Shown: piece by piece, positions 52,442 through 60,769 of the stretch
Layout: every line of letters starts with the position of its first letter
Position numbering within the stretch: the first letter of the stretch is position 1
From: Aquabacterium sp. NJ1
GTDB taxonomy: Bacteria > Pseudomonadota > Gammaproteobacteria > Burkholderiales > Burkholderiaceae_C
Length of the DNA: 64,000 bases
Direction: 5' to 3'
Assembly (NCBI RefSeq): GCF_000768065.1
Contig: NZ_JRKM01000001.1
Span: 4,322,001 to 4,386,000 of the forward strand
Program-made: the position numbers and the translations under genes
The notes under the pieces: model-generated
Database searches by the model: none
Seen by the model: only the letters and a program-made list of their open reading frames with translations
Told to the model about the DNA's origin: nothing

Positions 52442-52782
52442 GCCCCACACGCCCAATCGCAACCGTTGGTCTGCTTTGCTTCTTACAGCGGCCGCTCAAG
52501 CCAGCACTGGCAGCGTGACCGAATGTCGGGTTGCCGATGCCTACTGTGAATCGGCCTGCAGGCCACGACCGGCTCCTGACGCTGCACAGCCGTCATCCAG
52601 CACATTGACGCTAGCGCTCACAACAAGCCTCTACCGTCCCCAACCTCATTCTCTAGCCCCCGCGCATCGGTGGTCCAACGCAGCCCGCAGGCCCAGTTCC
52701 CCTCAGTAGAATGAGCCAAAGGCTCTGTCATACAAGGCGGTACACCCGTTGCCTGAGCCAACATCACTGAAAGGGAGCCCTT
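52442..52782. other. Gene-free gap between lysA and the HAF-repeat gene
   Basis: This 341-bp stretch is less GC-rich than lysA. It contains a small hairpin (GAGCC-AAA-GGCTC, 52713-52725) and a ribosome site (AAAGGGAG) just before the next gene. No open frame with recognisable similarity, tRNA or terminator was seen. Confidence 0.6.
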
Positions 52783-53940
52783 GTGAAGCGGTCTGCGATT
52801 GTTTGCGCCATGCTGGCGGTTTGTGGTTTGACGTCGGTGCACGCGCAAACCTACACGTTCACCGACTTGGGCCATGCCAGTGGGGTGGCCTCGGCGGCCG
52901 CGAACATCAACAACTTGGGCCAGGTGGTGGGCTTGTTCTCAGGCAGCAACGGGCTGAACCACGCGGTGACCTGGGTTGATGGTCAGGCCATGGAGTTGGG
53001 CGCGGCTTCTTCCAGTTGGGGCTTCGATCGCTTTGCTAATCCATGGGGCATGTCCGGTTCCGCCATCGGTATCAATGACGCTGGCCAGATCGCCTGGACC
53101 AACGCCAATACAGGGCACGCGACGGTTTGGGCCAATGGCGTGGCCACGGATCTCGGTACCTTGGGTGGAGCGCAGAGCGACGCGCGCGGCATCAATCAGG
53201 CTGGTCAGATAGTTGGGCAGGCACAAGACGCCAATGGCAATTGGCGGGCGGTCGCCTGGAACGGTGGCCAGCCTACCGAGTTGGTGACACCGAACGCGTC
53301 GTCCTCGTCCAAGGCCAATGCGGTCAACAACGTCGGACAGATCGTTGGGTATGAAGAGCGGCCATCCCAACCCTACGTCGCGCATCCCGTCATCTGGGAC
53401 CAGGGCGTGGCAAGCAGCCTGGATGAGTCCGTGGGGCGTATAGATTCATATCTGCCTCGGGCCTACGGCCTCAACGATCTCGGCCAGATCGTGGGCAGCG
53501 TGAAGGCGCCCAATGATGTGGACTACTACCGTGCAGTGCTGTGGGACCACGGCGTATCCCGCATGCTGGATACACCATTGGGCGCCGACGCCGCCGAAGC
53601 CAAAGACATCAACAATGCGGGCCAGATCGTGGGGTTTATCTATCCTAAAGCCATCAATGCGGAGTCTCGCGCCGCAACCTGGATCAACGGTCAGGTCATC
53701 GATCTGAATTCGCTGTTGCCCGCCAGCGTGGTGGATGCAGGCTGGGTGCTGCTGGGTGCGAACGCCATCAACGAGGCTGGCCAGATCGTGGGCCAAGCCC
53801 GCAACACCAATACAGGCGTGATCGACGCTTTCGTGCTGACGCCTGTACCGGAATCCGGCACCTTCGCCATGATGCTGCTGGGCCTGGGCGCCGTGGCCGT
53901 CCATGCCCGTTGGCGCGCTGTGCGCAAGGGCCAGGTTTAA
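52783..53940 (+). CDS. HAF-repeat exported protein with PEP-CTERM-like sorting tail
   Basis: The 385-residue protein starts at GTG after AAAGGGAG and has a signal peptide ending VHAQ (about residue 21). Six or seven repeats of about 45 residues follow, each built around INNAGQIVG or a close variant, e.g. INQAGQIVGQAQD and LNDLGQIVGSVK. This is the pattern of the HAF family of extracellular repeats, probably a beta-propeller. The C-terminus is a PEP-CTERM-like signal: VPES (Ser in place of the usual Pro), a hydrophobic helix, then RWRAVRKG. It should be processed by an exosortase not encoded here. Confidence 0.85.
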   Translation: MKRSAIVCAMLAVCGLTSVHAQTYTFTDLGHASGVASAAANINNLGQVVGLFSGSNGLNHAVTWVDGQAMELGAASSSWGFDRFANPWGMSGSAIGINDAGQIAWTNANTGHATVWANGVATDLGTLGGAQSDARGINQAGQIVGQAQDANGNWRAVAWNGGQPTELVTPNASSSSKANAVNNVGQIVGYEERPSQPYVAHPVIWDQGVASSLDESVGRIDSYLPRAYGLNDLGQIVGSVKAPNDVDYYRAVLWDHGVSRMLDTPLGADAAEAKDINNAGQIVGFIYPKAINAESRAATWINGQVIDLNSLLPASVVDAGWVLLGANAINEAGQIVGQARNTNTGVIDAFVLTPVPESGTFAMMLLGLGAVAVHARWRAVRKGQV

Positions 53941-54779
53941 GGGTTGCAGTGCTCGCAGTGCTGCGGCTCGGCAAACAGCCGGTCCGTGCGGCGTTCAGTG
54001 TGCTGGTGTGTGCAACTGACGCATGCCCATTCCTGGCTTGAATAGGTCTTGGTGGGCCGCTTGCAGGCCCGGCAAGGCAGGCCACCGGTACGCTTGGTGA
54101 TCCAGTAGCCAGGCTTGGCGCAAGCCGGGCAGGTGGATTGCAGGCGCTTGAGCAGATCCTGAGCGGCCTCGCCAATGCGGGCCATGCGCGTGGGGTTGGC
54201 GAAGGCGCGCAGGTCCAGCTCGACAAACACCTGGCCGTTGCTGGCCTGTCTCACGCAGGCATCAAAGGCCGTGCGCAGGGCGGGCCAGTCTGTGATGCCT
54301 TTGATCAGGCGCGGGTCGTCCTGGTCCTGGGGGCGCATCACCAGATGGTGGCTGGGGAAGCCTTCTTCTTCTGCGAACCGCTCCACCGCCGCCCAGTCGG
54401 CTGTTTGCAGGTGGCCGCTTTGTGCCGGGCCTTGGGCCATGCCCACCACTTCGATGCCCAGGCGGTCGTCCAGCCACACGAGCATTTCCACGTTCCAGGG
54501 GAACATGCCGGTGAAGGGGTCAGGCCCGAAGCTGCCTTCGCTGGCTAGGCCCATGGGCAAGCCGGACAGGGTCATGCCCATGCGGGCCTTCTGGCGGGCG
54601 GCTTCCAGTTGTGAGCCGGGGCGGGGCACATCGCGCGTGAAGGTGCCCAGCTGGTCGGTGTCGAAGTGGTCCACGTGGTGCACGACGCAGCCCAGTGCGG
54701 GCTCAAGCACCGGCGCGATCACCCGTTCTTTGCCATGTTGGGTGAGCAAGGCCACCCGCTGATCTGCCCAGTGCTTCAT
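53937..54779 (-). CDS. DUF6671 family protein with zinc-ribbon-like cysteines, third gene of the dab operon
   Basis: The 280-residue protein has an N-terminal part with ERVIAPVLEPALGCVV and DQLGTFTRDVPRPGS, a central domain, and a C-terminal region of CxxC motifs: CPACAKPGYW, PCRACKRP, CVSCTHQH and CEHCNP. These look like two zinc ribbons. I recall the family as DUF6671, often placed behind dabA. The start overlaps the dabA stop (ATGA). Its role in inorganic-carbon uptake is unknown, but the coupling suggests a partner of DabA. Confidence 0.75.
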   Translation of the reverse strand: MKHWADQRVALLTQHGKERVIAPVLEPALGCVVHHVDHFDTDQLGTFTRDVPRPGSQLEAARQKARMGMTLSGLPMGLASEGSFGPDPFTGMFPWNVEMLVWLDDRLGIEVVGMAQGPAQSGHLQTADWAAVERFAEEEGFPSHHLVMRPQDQDDPRLIKGITDWPALRTAFDACVRQASNGQVFVELDLRAFANPTRMARIGEAAQDLLKRLQSTCPACAKPGYWITKRTGGLPCRACKRPTKTYSSQEWACVSCTHQHTERRTDRLFAEPQHCEHCNP

Positions 54780-57259
54780 GCCAGCCCTTCCAGCTTTCGC
54801 CATTGCCCGTGCACACGGTGCTGCAGGCCGGCATCATCGATGCGCCACAGGTGCAGCCATTCGTTGTCCAGCAACTGCCGCACGATGGTGTGTTTGGCCA
54901 CGATGGCGTCAATGGCGGCTTGAGGCGCATCGATCACCACAGTCAGGCGCAGGGGTTCGTGCATCCATTGGGCACCATCGTGCACCGACTGCTGCGAAAG
55001 GCCAATGCGCAGGTCGCCCCCATTGCCTTCGAACACCCCCAGGTTGCCGCCCACCACGTTGTGCAGCAGCTTGTTGCCACTGCCGAAGCGGGTGGGCTCG
55101 CAGGTGGAGGCGTGGTATTGCCAGTTGATCCAGTTGGTGACCAGCATGGGCGCGGTCATCAACAACTCCAGCACGCTGCCGTCCGCATCATGGCGGGCGT
55201 CGTAGTCATGCAGGAAGCTGCGGCCACCCAGGTTCAGGCCAAGGGTGCGGGCGCGTGGCGCGATGATGAAGGCGGCATTGCCGGCCAGCCCCCACTCGGG
55301 CCGGGTCTGTGCGCCATCGTTGGCGCGGCGGCGGTAGGCCTTGAACAAGCTGGGCGCATCGGCCCGGGCGTCCATGCCCAGGCTGGGTGCGCGCTCGCGC
55401 CGCACCTGGTCGCCTGCCTGGCGCAGCGCGGTTTGCAGCCGGGCCCAGCGTGGGCGGGCTGATTCGGGCAGCACATCGGCATCGAACACCTCGACTTCGT
55501 CCGTGGTGGTGTTGTGCAGCGCGGCCACGAACACGGTGTCTGGCGCGATCGACAGGCCCGTGGCCTGCAGGCTCGCCCGCACCTCTGGTTCATTGAGCAA
55601 GCCAGCCAGCACGCGGGCGTTCACTTCGCCGGTCTGCCCGCCACAGGCGCCGCAGTCAAGCGAGGCGGCATGGGCGTTGTTGGTGCTGTGGCTGCCGTGG
55701 CCGACCAGCAGCACCATGGGGGCGAGGTCGTGGTCCAGGCCCATGGCGTGCAGCACGCGCGCGGCCAGGCTCACTTTGGCTTCGGTGCTCAGGCCTGTCA
55801 GGGCAGGGCAGCACAGCGGGCGGTAGCGGGCAGGCATGCCAGCCAGATCGTCACGGGGGCGCTCGCTGTCGCCGGGTGCCAGCCAGCGGCCCAACTTGCC
55901 CAGATAGCCCACGCCTGCTGCCTCCACGAACGAGAACGCGGCGGCCGGCCAGCGGCTGGCGGTTTGCCAGGCTTCGCTCCAGGCAAAGCGGTTCTGGCGT
56001 GCTTGTGCCATGGCTGCGGTATCGGGGCCGGTGTCTTGCACTTCTAGTGCGGGGGCCAGCAGGCCGGGCAACTGAGGCCGGCGGGCGTTGGTGCCCAAGG
56101 GGGTGTAAGCCACGGGCAAGCCAAAGAAACCGGCGAAGCCTAATGTCTGCACGGCGGGCCAGGCGGCCTCCAGTGCGCGGCGCAGGGGCTCGCTGCGCAC
56201 ATCAATGCAAAACGCGGCTTGCACTTGTGTGGGCTCGGGCGAGGCGGCTGGCCTGGCTTGCTTCAGCGGGCTGGTCAACTGTTGCGCCAGGTGCCGCTGG
56301 TAGCCGGTTTCCAGGGCCACTTGCCACACCTCGTCCACCAGCAGGCGGACCTGGGCGTGGGCCAGCACGGCCTTGGCCTGGCGCCATTCGTTTTGCACGG
56401 CTTCAAAGGCCTGGCGTGCGGCCTTGTCGTCCTTGCACTCCAGCAGCAGGGCGCCCCAGGCCAGGCGGATGGCCAGCAGGTCGCGCAGGGGCGCTTGCGC
56501 CTTGTCGGTGGCTTCGCCGTTGAGCTGGGCCTGCCAACCGAGGTAGGCACACCACGAAGCCCAGCCATTGATCGACAAGAGCACGGCCTCCAGATAGTCG
56601 GCCCACACTTCGGTCGGCAAGCCCAGGCGCTGCATGGCCCAGCGCTCGGCGTCTTCACGGGTGGCGGGCAGGGCACTCAGGCCTTGCTTCAAGTGCGGCA
56701 AGCCCATGAGCAGGCCGATGCCGTGGTCGTGCAGCAGGGTCTCGCGCCAGAAGGCGTACAGGCCAGCATCGCGTTGTGGCTGCCAGTCGGCCTGGTGCTC
56801 ATCAAAGTAGGCGGCACAAGTCTGGCTCACCTGGTGGGTCACGGCCTGGCGCCACGAGAGGCGCTTGTGGCGCGCGGGGTCGTCGTCCAGCACATCGATC
56901 AGCAAGGGCAGGCGAGGCAGGTTCTGCGCGCGGCTCAAGGCGTCGATGCACTGTTTGGGCGTGAGGGCCGCGCTGTGGGGCAGCTTCTGTTTGAGCGCCC
57001 AGCTCAGGTCCGCATGGCTGATGCGGCCACTCTGCCAGGCTTCATGGATGTAGGCCCGCGTGGGCAAGACCTGGATGCCGGCCAGCACCGCCATGCGGGC
57101 AGCCACTTCCAGCACGGGGCGGCCCACGCGCTGCCAGTGGGGGTTGACGGCAATCGAGCGGTCCAGCGGCCAGGTGGGCGCCATCATCTGGCAGGCCTGG
57201 GCGCAGGCCTCGGCCACGTGGGCGGGTGTGGGTTTCAGTTCAGCAACGAGGTCATTCAT
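54776..57259 (-). CDS. dabA: Inorganic carbon transporter subunit DabA
   Basis: The 827-residue DUF2309 protein is the cytosolic, carbonic-anhydrase-like half of the DAB pump. The zinc site described for Halothiobacillus DabA aligns exactly: Cys351 and Asp353 in FCIDVRSE, His524 in GHGSHSTNN and Cys539 in DCGACGG. DAB traps CO2 as bicarbonate in the cytoplasm, powered by cation flow through DabB. The start has GAGGA upstream and lies 10 bp after dabB; the stop overlaps the DUF6671 gene. Confidence 0.95.
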   Translation of the reverse strand: MNDLVAELKPTPAHVAEACAQACQMMAPTWPLDRSIAVNPHWQRVGRPVLEVAARMAVLAGIQVLPTRAYIHEAWQSGRISHADLSWALKQKLPHSAALTPKQCIDALSRAQNLPRLPLLIDVLDDDPARHKRLSWRQAVTHQVSQTCAAYFDEHQADWQPQRDAGLYAFWRETLLHDHGIGLLMGLPHLKQGLSALPATREDAERWAMQRLGLPTEVWADYLEAVLLSINGWASWCAYLGWQAQLNGEATDKAQAPLRDLLAIRLAWGALLLECKDDKAARQAFEAVQNEWRQAKAVLAHAQVRLLVDEVWQVALETGYQRHLAQQLTSPLKQARPAASPEPTQVQAAFCIDVRSEPLRRALEAAWPAVQTLGFAGFFGLPVAYTPLGTNARRPQLPGLLAPALEVQDTGPDTAAMAQARQNRFAWSEAWQTASRWPAAAFSFVEAAGVGYLGKLGRWLAPGDSERPRDDLAGMPARYRPLCCPALTGLSTEAKVSLAARVLHAMGLDHDLAPMVLLVGHGSHSTNNAHAASLDCGACGGQTGEVNARVLAGLLNEPEVRASLQATGLSIAPDTVFVAALHNTTTDEVEVFDADVLPESARPRWARLQTALRQAGDQVRRERAPSLGMDARADAPSLFKAYRRRANDGAQTRPEWGLAGNAAFIIAPRARTLGLNLGGRSFLHDYDARHDADGSVLELLMTAPMLVTNWINWQYHASTCEPTRFGSGNKLLHNVVGGNLGVFEGNGGDLRIGLSQQSVHDGAQWMHEPLRLTVVIDAPQAAIDAIVAKHTIVRQLLDNEWLHLWRIDDAGLQHRVHGQWRKLEGLA

Positions 57260-57269
57260 GTGGGGTTCC

Positions 57270-58895
57270 TCAGTCTTGCGTGGCCATCAGTGAGCTCGAC
57301 GGCGCCCACTCGTCCTTCTGGTCAGTCTTGCGGGGCGTCCAACGGGCTGGCCATAGGCTCAGGGTGATGCGCGTGTAGACCTCGTCCATATAGAAGCCGG
57401 CATAGCTCCACCGGCGCCAGGCCGACAGGCCTTGCGGCCAACGCTGCAGCGCCACCAGGGCGGCGTACATCAGGCCCATGGCCAGTGCGACCAGCCAGCC
57501 CGCCGCATGGTGAGGCGCTTCGCTCAGGCCCAGGGGCAGGGCGTGGGCCAGGCTGGCGAGCAAGGCCAGGCCCGCCACCAAGGTGGCACCAACGCCCAGC
57601 ACCAACGCGCCGGAGCGGCCCGTGTGCGCGTTCGCAGGCACCCACAGCAGAGGGGCCCAGGCCCAAGCCAGCACCGCTGTCCACCACCATGGCCAACTGG
57701 GCGTGCTCATCATGGCTTGCGTGCCAGCCACCACCGCCAGGGTCAGCGCGGGGGCGGTCAACAGGCTCCAGGCGCTGGGCGTCATCTGGCCACGCAGTTG
57801 CTGCAGGCGGGTCTGTTGCACCGTGCTGGAGGAAGACAGGAAGGCATGCGCCTTGTAGAGCGAGTGGCCAAGCAGGTGCAAGGCCGCCAGGGTGTACAGG
57901 CCCAGGCCGCACTCCATCACCATGAAGCCCATCTGTGCCACGGTGGACCAGGCCAGGCGCACCTTGATGCTGATGCGCGTCATCATCACCATGCCAGCCA
58001 GCAGGGCGGTGATGGCACCCAGACCCACCAGCAGCCAGCGCGCCACGGGTGAGGCCTCGATCAGGCTGGACTGGCGAATCAGCACCCAGCCGCCCAGGTT
58101 CACCACGCCCGCATGCAACAGGGCCGACACCGGCGTGGGCGCCTCCATCACCTGGATGATCCAGCCGTGTACGGGCAGCAAGGCCGTGCGCAACACCACC
58201 GCCAGCACCAGCAGCACCGCGCTGGTCTGCAAAGCCAGGCTCACCGTGCCCTGGCTTGTCTGCTGGGCCACATGCTGCGCCAGGTGCGACAGCGAGCCGC
58301 TGCCGGCTTCCTGCCATGCCAGGGCGGCGGCGCCCAGCAGCAGGACGTCGGCCAGGCGGTCGGCCAGGCGCTTCTTGTGGGCGGCCAGCAAGGCAAAGGG
58401 CCGGTCAGCGTAGAAGCACAGCAGGTGCTGCAGGCACGCGCCTACGGCGGCCCAGGCCGCGATCAGCAGCACCCAGTGGTCGGCCAGCAGCAGCACCTGC
58501 ACCGAAGCCAGCACTCCGGCGAGCGCGGAGGCGTACCGGCGCTGGCCAGCCAGGCCTTGCGTGTCACCCTGCAGGTAGCGCCCGGAAAACGAGGCAATGA
58601 CCGCAGCCAGGCCCTGCACCAGCACGGCCAGGGTGGCGCTCAAGGGCTGCATCGCGAGCAACTCGCCCCAGGCTGCTTGCGAAGGGCTGATGGCTTGCAA
58701 CACCGCCGCCCCTGCCGAGGCGATCAGGCCCGCCCCGATGGCGCCTTGCACGCCGCGCCAGAGCGTGGCTGTTCTGGACGCCTGAGCCGTGTGCGCCCAG
58801 CCCGCCACCAGCAAGGCCAGGGCTGGTGCCACCAGGGCCAGACCCACTGCCAAGTTGCTTGCCAGGTTGGGTGAAAAACCTGCCCATTGATCCAT
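57270..58895 (-). CDS. dabB: Inorganic carbon transporter membrane subunit DabB (NuoL-like)
   Basis: The 541-residue protein has about 13 membrane helices of the proton-pumping NuoL/MrpA type. VLRTALLPVHGWIIQVMEAPTPVSALLHAGVVNLGG carries the conserved Lys/His/Glu equivalents of the antiporter family, and HLLGHSLYKAHAFLSSS carries another His/Lys pair. It should provide ion flow that energises DabA. The ATG at 58895 follows GGAGG; ten further in-frame residues upstream are unlikely to be used. First gene of dabB-dabA-DUF6671, divergent from lysR-type gene 58993. Confidence 0.92.
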   Translation of the reverse strand: MDQWAGFSPNLASNLAVGLALVAPALALLVAGWAHTAQASRTATLWRGVQGAIGAGLIASAGAAVLQAISPSQAAWGELLAMQPLSATLAVLVQGLAAVIASFSGRYLQGDTQGLAGQRRYASALAGVLASVQVLLLADHWVLLIAAWAAVGACLQHLLCFYADRPFALLAAHKKRLADRLADVLLLGAAALAWQEAGSGSLSHLAQHVAQQTSQGTVSLALQTSAVLLVLAVVLRTALLPVHGWIIQVMEAPTPVSALLHAGVVNLGGWVLIRQSSLIEASPVARWLLVGLGAITALLAGMVMMTRISIKVRLAWSTVAQMGFMVMECGLGLYTLAALHLLGHSLYKAHAFLSSSSTVQQTRLQQLRGQMTPSAWSLLTAPALTLAVVAGTQAMMSTPSWPWWWTAVLAWAWAPLLWVPANAHTGRSGALVLGVGATLVAGLALLASLAHALPLGLSEAPHHAAGWLVALAMGLMYAALVALQRWPQGLSAWRRWSYAGFYMDEVYTRITLSLWPARWTPRKTDQKDEWAPSSSLMATQD

Positions 58896-58946
58896 GACGT
58901 CGTACCTCCAAGACATGCTTGCCATGGTGCCGACTGGGTTTTATTC

Positions 58947-58957
58947 TGTAAATTACA
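58947..58957. promoter_or_regulatory. Palindrome in the dabB/LysR control region
   Basis: TGTAAATTACA is a perfect 11-bp palindrome in the 97-bp AT-rich gap between dabB and the LysR gene. LysR proteins bind such dyads; this is the obvious candidate operator. Confidence 0.5.
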
Positions 58958-58992
58958 TTGATTGGAACGTTTTGATCTATTAAAAAGAACGA

Positions 58993-59877
58993 ATGAACCT
59001 GGACCAGCTCAATTTCCACCATCTGTTCTACTTCTGGCGCGTGGCCAAGATGGGCCACCTGACCCGTGCTGCCCAGGCGCTGCACGTATCCCAATCGGCC
59101 TTGTCTGCCCAGATCAAACAGCTGGAAGACCGCCTGGGCGAGCCCTTGTTCGAGCGCGAAAAACGGCGTTTGCTGCTCACCGAGACCGGGCAACTCGTGC
59201 TGTCTTACGCCGAAAACATCTTCGGCCTGGGGCAAGAGATGCTGGGCCGGCTGCAGGGCAGCAGCGAGGGCTTGACCCGCCTGCGTGTGGGCAGCGTGGC
59301 CACCTTGTCGCGCAACTACCAGGAAAACTGGATTCGGCCGCTGCTGTCCGATCCGTCCGTCACGCTGACCTTGGAGTCCGGCTTGTTGCACGACCTGCTG
59401 GATCGCCTTCTGCAACACCAACTCGACGTGGTGCTGGCCAACGAGCCCGTTCCCAGTGACCCCCAGCAACCCCTGCATTGCCGTTTTCTGGGCAGCCAGA
59501 CCATCTCGTTGGTGGGGCCTGCTTCGCCATGGCGCGGGCAGACCTTGGCGATTCCACAAGGGCTGCATGAGTTGGAGTTGGCCTTGCCTGGCCCACGCAA
59601 TGCACTGCGCGCACAGTTCGATGCCCTGTGCTTCTCGGCCGGTGTGAAGCCGCGCGTTCGCGCGGAGGTCGATGACATGGCCATGCTGCGTCTGATCGCC
59701 CGTGACAGCGGCTGGCTCACCGTGCTGCCCGAGGTGGTGGTGCAGGACGAACTGAGATCGGGCCTGTTGGTGAAGGTGGGCGAGTCAAGCGAGCTGAAGG
59801 AAAACTTCTACGCGATCACCACACCCCATCGCTACCGCATCGAGCGGCTTGAGCGCCTGCTCGCGGGTGTGTCATAG
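58993..59877 (+). CDS. LysR-type regulator of the dab operon
   Basis: The 294-residue regulator starts MNLDQLNFHHLFYFWRVAKM, has the helix-turn-helix HVSQSALSAQIKQLEDRLG, and an effector domain with LRVGSVATLSRNYQENWI. LysR genes divergent from dabBA are common in bicarbonate-concentrating bacteria. It is distinct from CbbR at 39122 and closer to the NhaR-like subgroup. It probably induces the pump at low CO2, an inference from position. Confidence 0.85.
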   Translation: MNLDQLNFHHLFYFWRVAKMGHLTRAAQALHVSQSALSAQIKQLEDRLGEPLFEREKRRLLLTETGQLVLSYAENIFGLGQEMLGRLQGSSEGLTRLRVGSVATLSRNYQENWIRPLLSDPSVTLTLESGLLHDLLDRLLQHQLDVVLANEPVPSDPQQPLHCRFLGSQTISLVGPASPWRGQTLAIPQGLHELELALPGPRNALRAQFDALCFSAGVKPRVRAEVDDMAMLRLIARDSGWLTVLPEVVVQDELRSGLLVKVGESSELKENFYAITTPHRYRIERLERLLAGVS

Positions 59878-59949
59878 CGCCTTGCTGAAGAGGGCATGCA
59901 GCATGTGGGTGGTGCCGGTCTGTTGGTGGGGCCGGCCGGCGCGGGCGGC

Positions 59950-60588
59950 TCAGGCGATGGCAGCCATGTCCTGCATCTGATGGGCCGGTTCCAGCCCTTG
60001 CGCTTTCTCTGCGCATCTGCCCCAGGTGTGCGAGTTCGACACCTCGATCCCCACCATGCCCTCGTCCCAATCGGTGGCTTGCACGGTGTGCCAGTCACGG
60101 CCCAGTCGCACGGCGCCTTGGGCGTCCATCAGCACCACCATGGAGCCTTCGATCAAGGGCGCCGTGAGGGCCTTGAAGCCTTGAGATCGGATGAGCCTGG
60201 CGGCCTGCTCGTCAGCGAGCCCATGCAGCATGTCGCGCAGCAGGCGCGCCAGCTCGGACGTGTCGCTCAAGGCAGGATCTTGCGGGGCGAGGTGCGCGAT
60301 GCTGCCGTTGTGCATCAACAGCAGGCCCGGCCGGACGATGTAGGGGTGCGCCATGTCGTGGTTGACCTCGCCATACGTGGCGCGGCGCAGGTGCAGGTAG
60401 ACCTCGGTGTCCAGCGGCAGGCGGGCGTTGTGTTCGATCAGCTCGGCCAGGCACAGGCCGCGTGCCCAGCTCACTTCGCCTTCAGACAGGTGGAAGCAGC
60501 CCCAGCCGTGGGAGTTGCGCTGCCAGGCGTTCTCCAGAAAGTCGGCAGCGATGCGGCGTCCGAGAGGCTTCTTGATGATCAGACACAT
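59950..60588 (-). CDS. Class II glutamine amidotransferase-like protein
   Basis: The 212-residue protein begins MCLIIKKPLG; removal of Met would leave the catalytic N-terminal Cys of class II (Ntn) amidotransferases. Other marks are WGCFHLSEG, LHLRRATYGEVNHDMAHPYIV and LLLMHNGSI. The start is fixed by this Cys; 26 further in-frame residues upstream are excluded. It has only the glutaminase domain, with no synthetase partner nearby. The role is unknown. Confidence 0.8.
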   Translation of the reverse strand: MCLIIKKPLGRRIAADFLENAWQRNSHGWGCFHLSEGEVSWARGLCLAELIEHNARLPLDTEVYLHLRRATYGEVNHDMAHPYIVRPGLLLMHNGSIAHLAPQDPALSDTSELARLLRDMLHGLADEQAARLIRSQGFKALTAPLIEGSMVVLMDAQGAVRLGRDWHTVQATDWDEGMVGIEVSNSHTWGRCAEKAQGLEPAHQMQDMAAIA

Positions 60589-60769
60589 GTCCAGAATGGT
60601 AGGGAAAAGGGGTTGACGTCGATATCGGCATGAACCGCTGGAACCCTGAGCTGTTTCTGATTTCACGCAAGAAATATTCCATCAGCTGGATGGGCCGCAG
60701 CCTCATGCCCAGCAAGGTTCATCCAAGTCTGCTAACTTCGCGCCTCGACATGCATTGAGGAGAGCGCGT

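Noticed and set aside
60630..60758. Small plus-strand open frame (42 codons) before gshA
   Set aside because: It has no ribosome site and no recognisable similarity.
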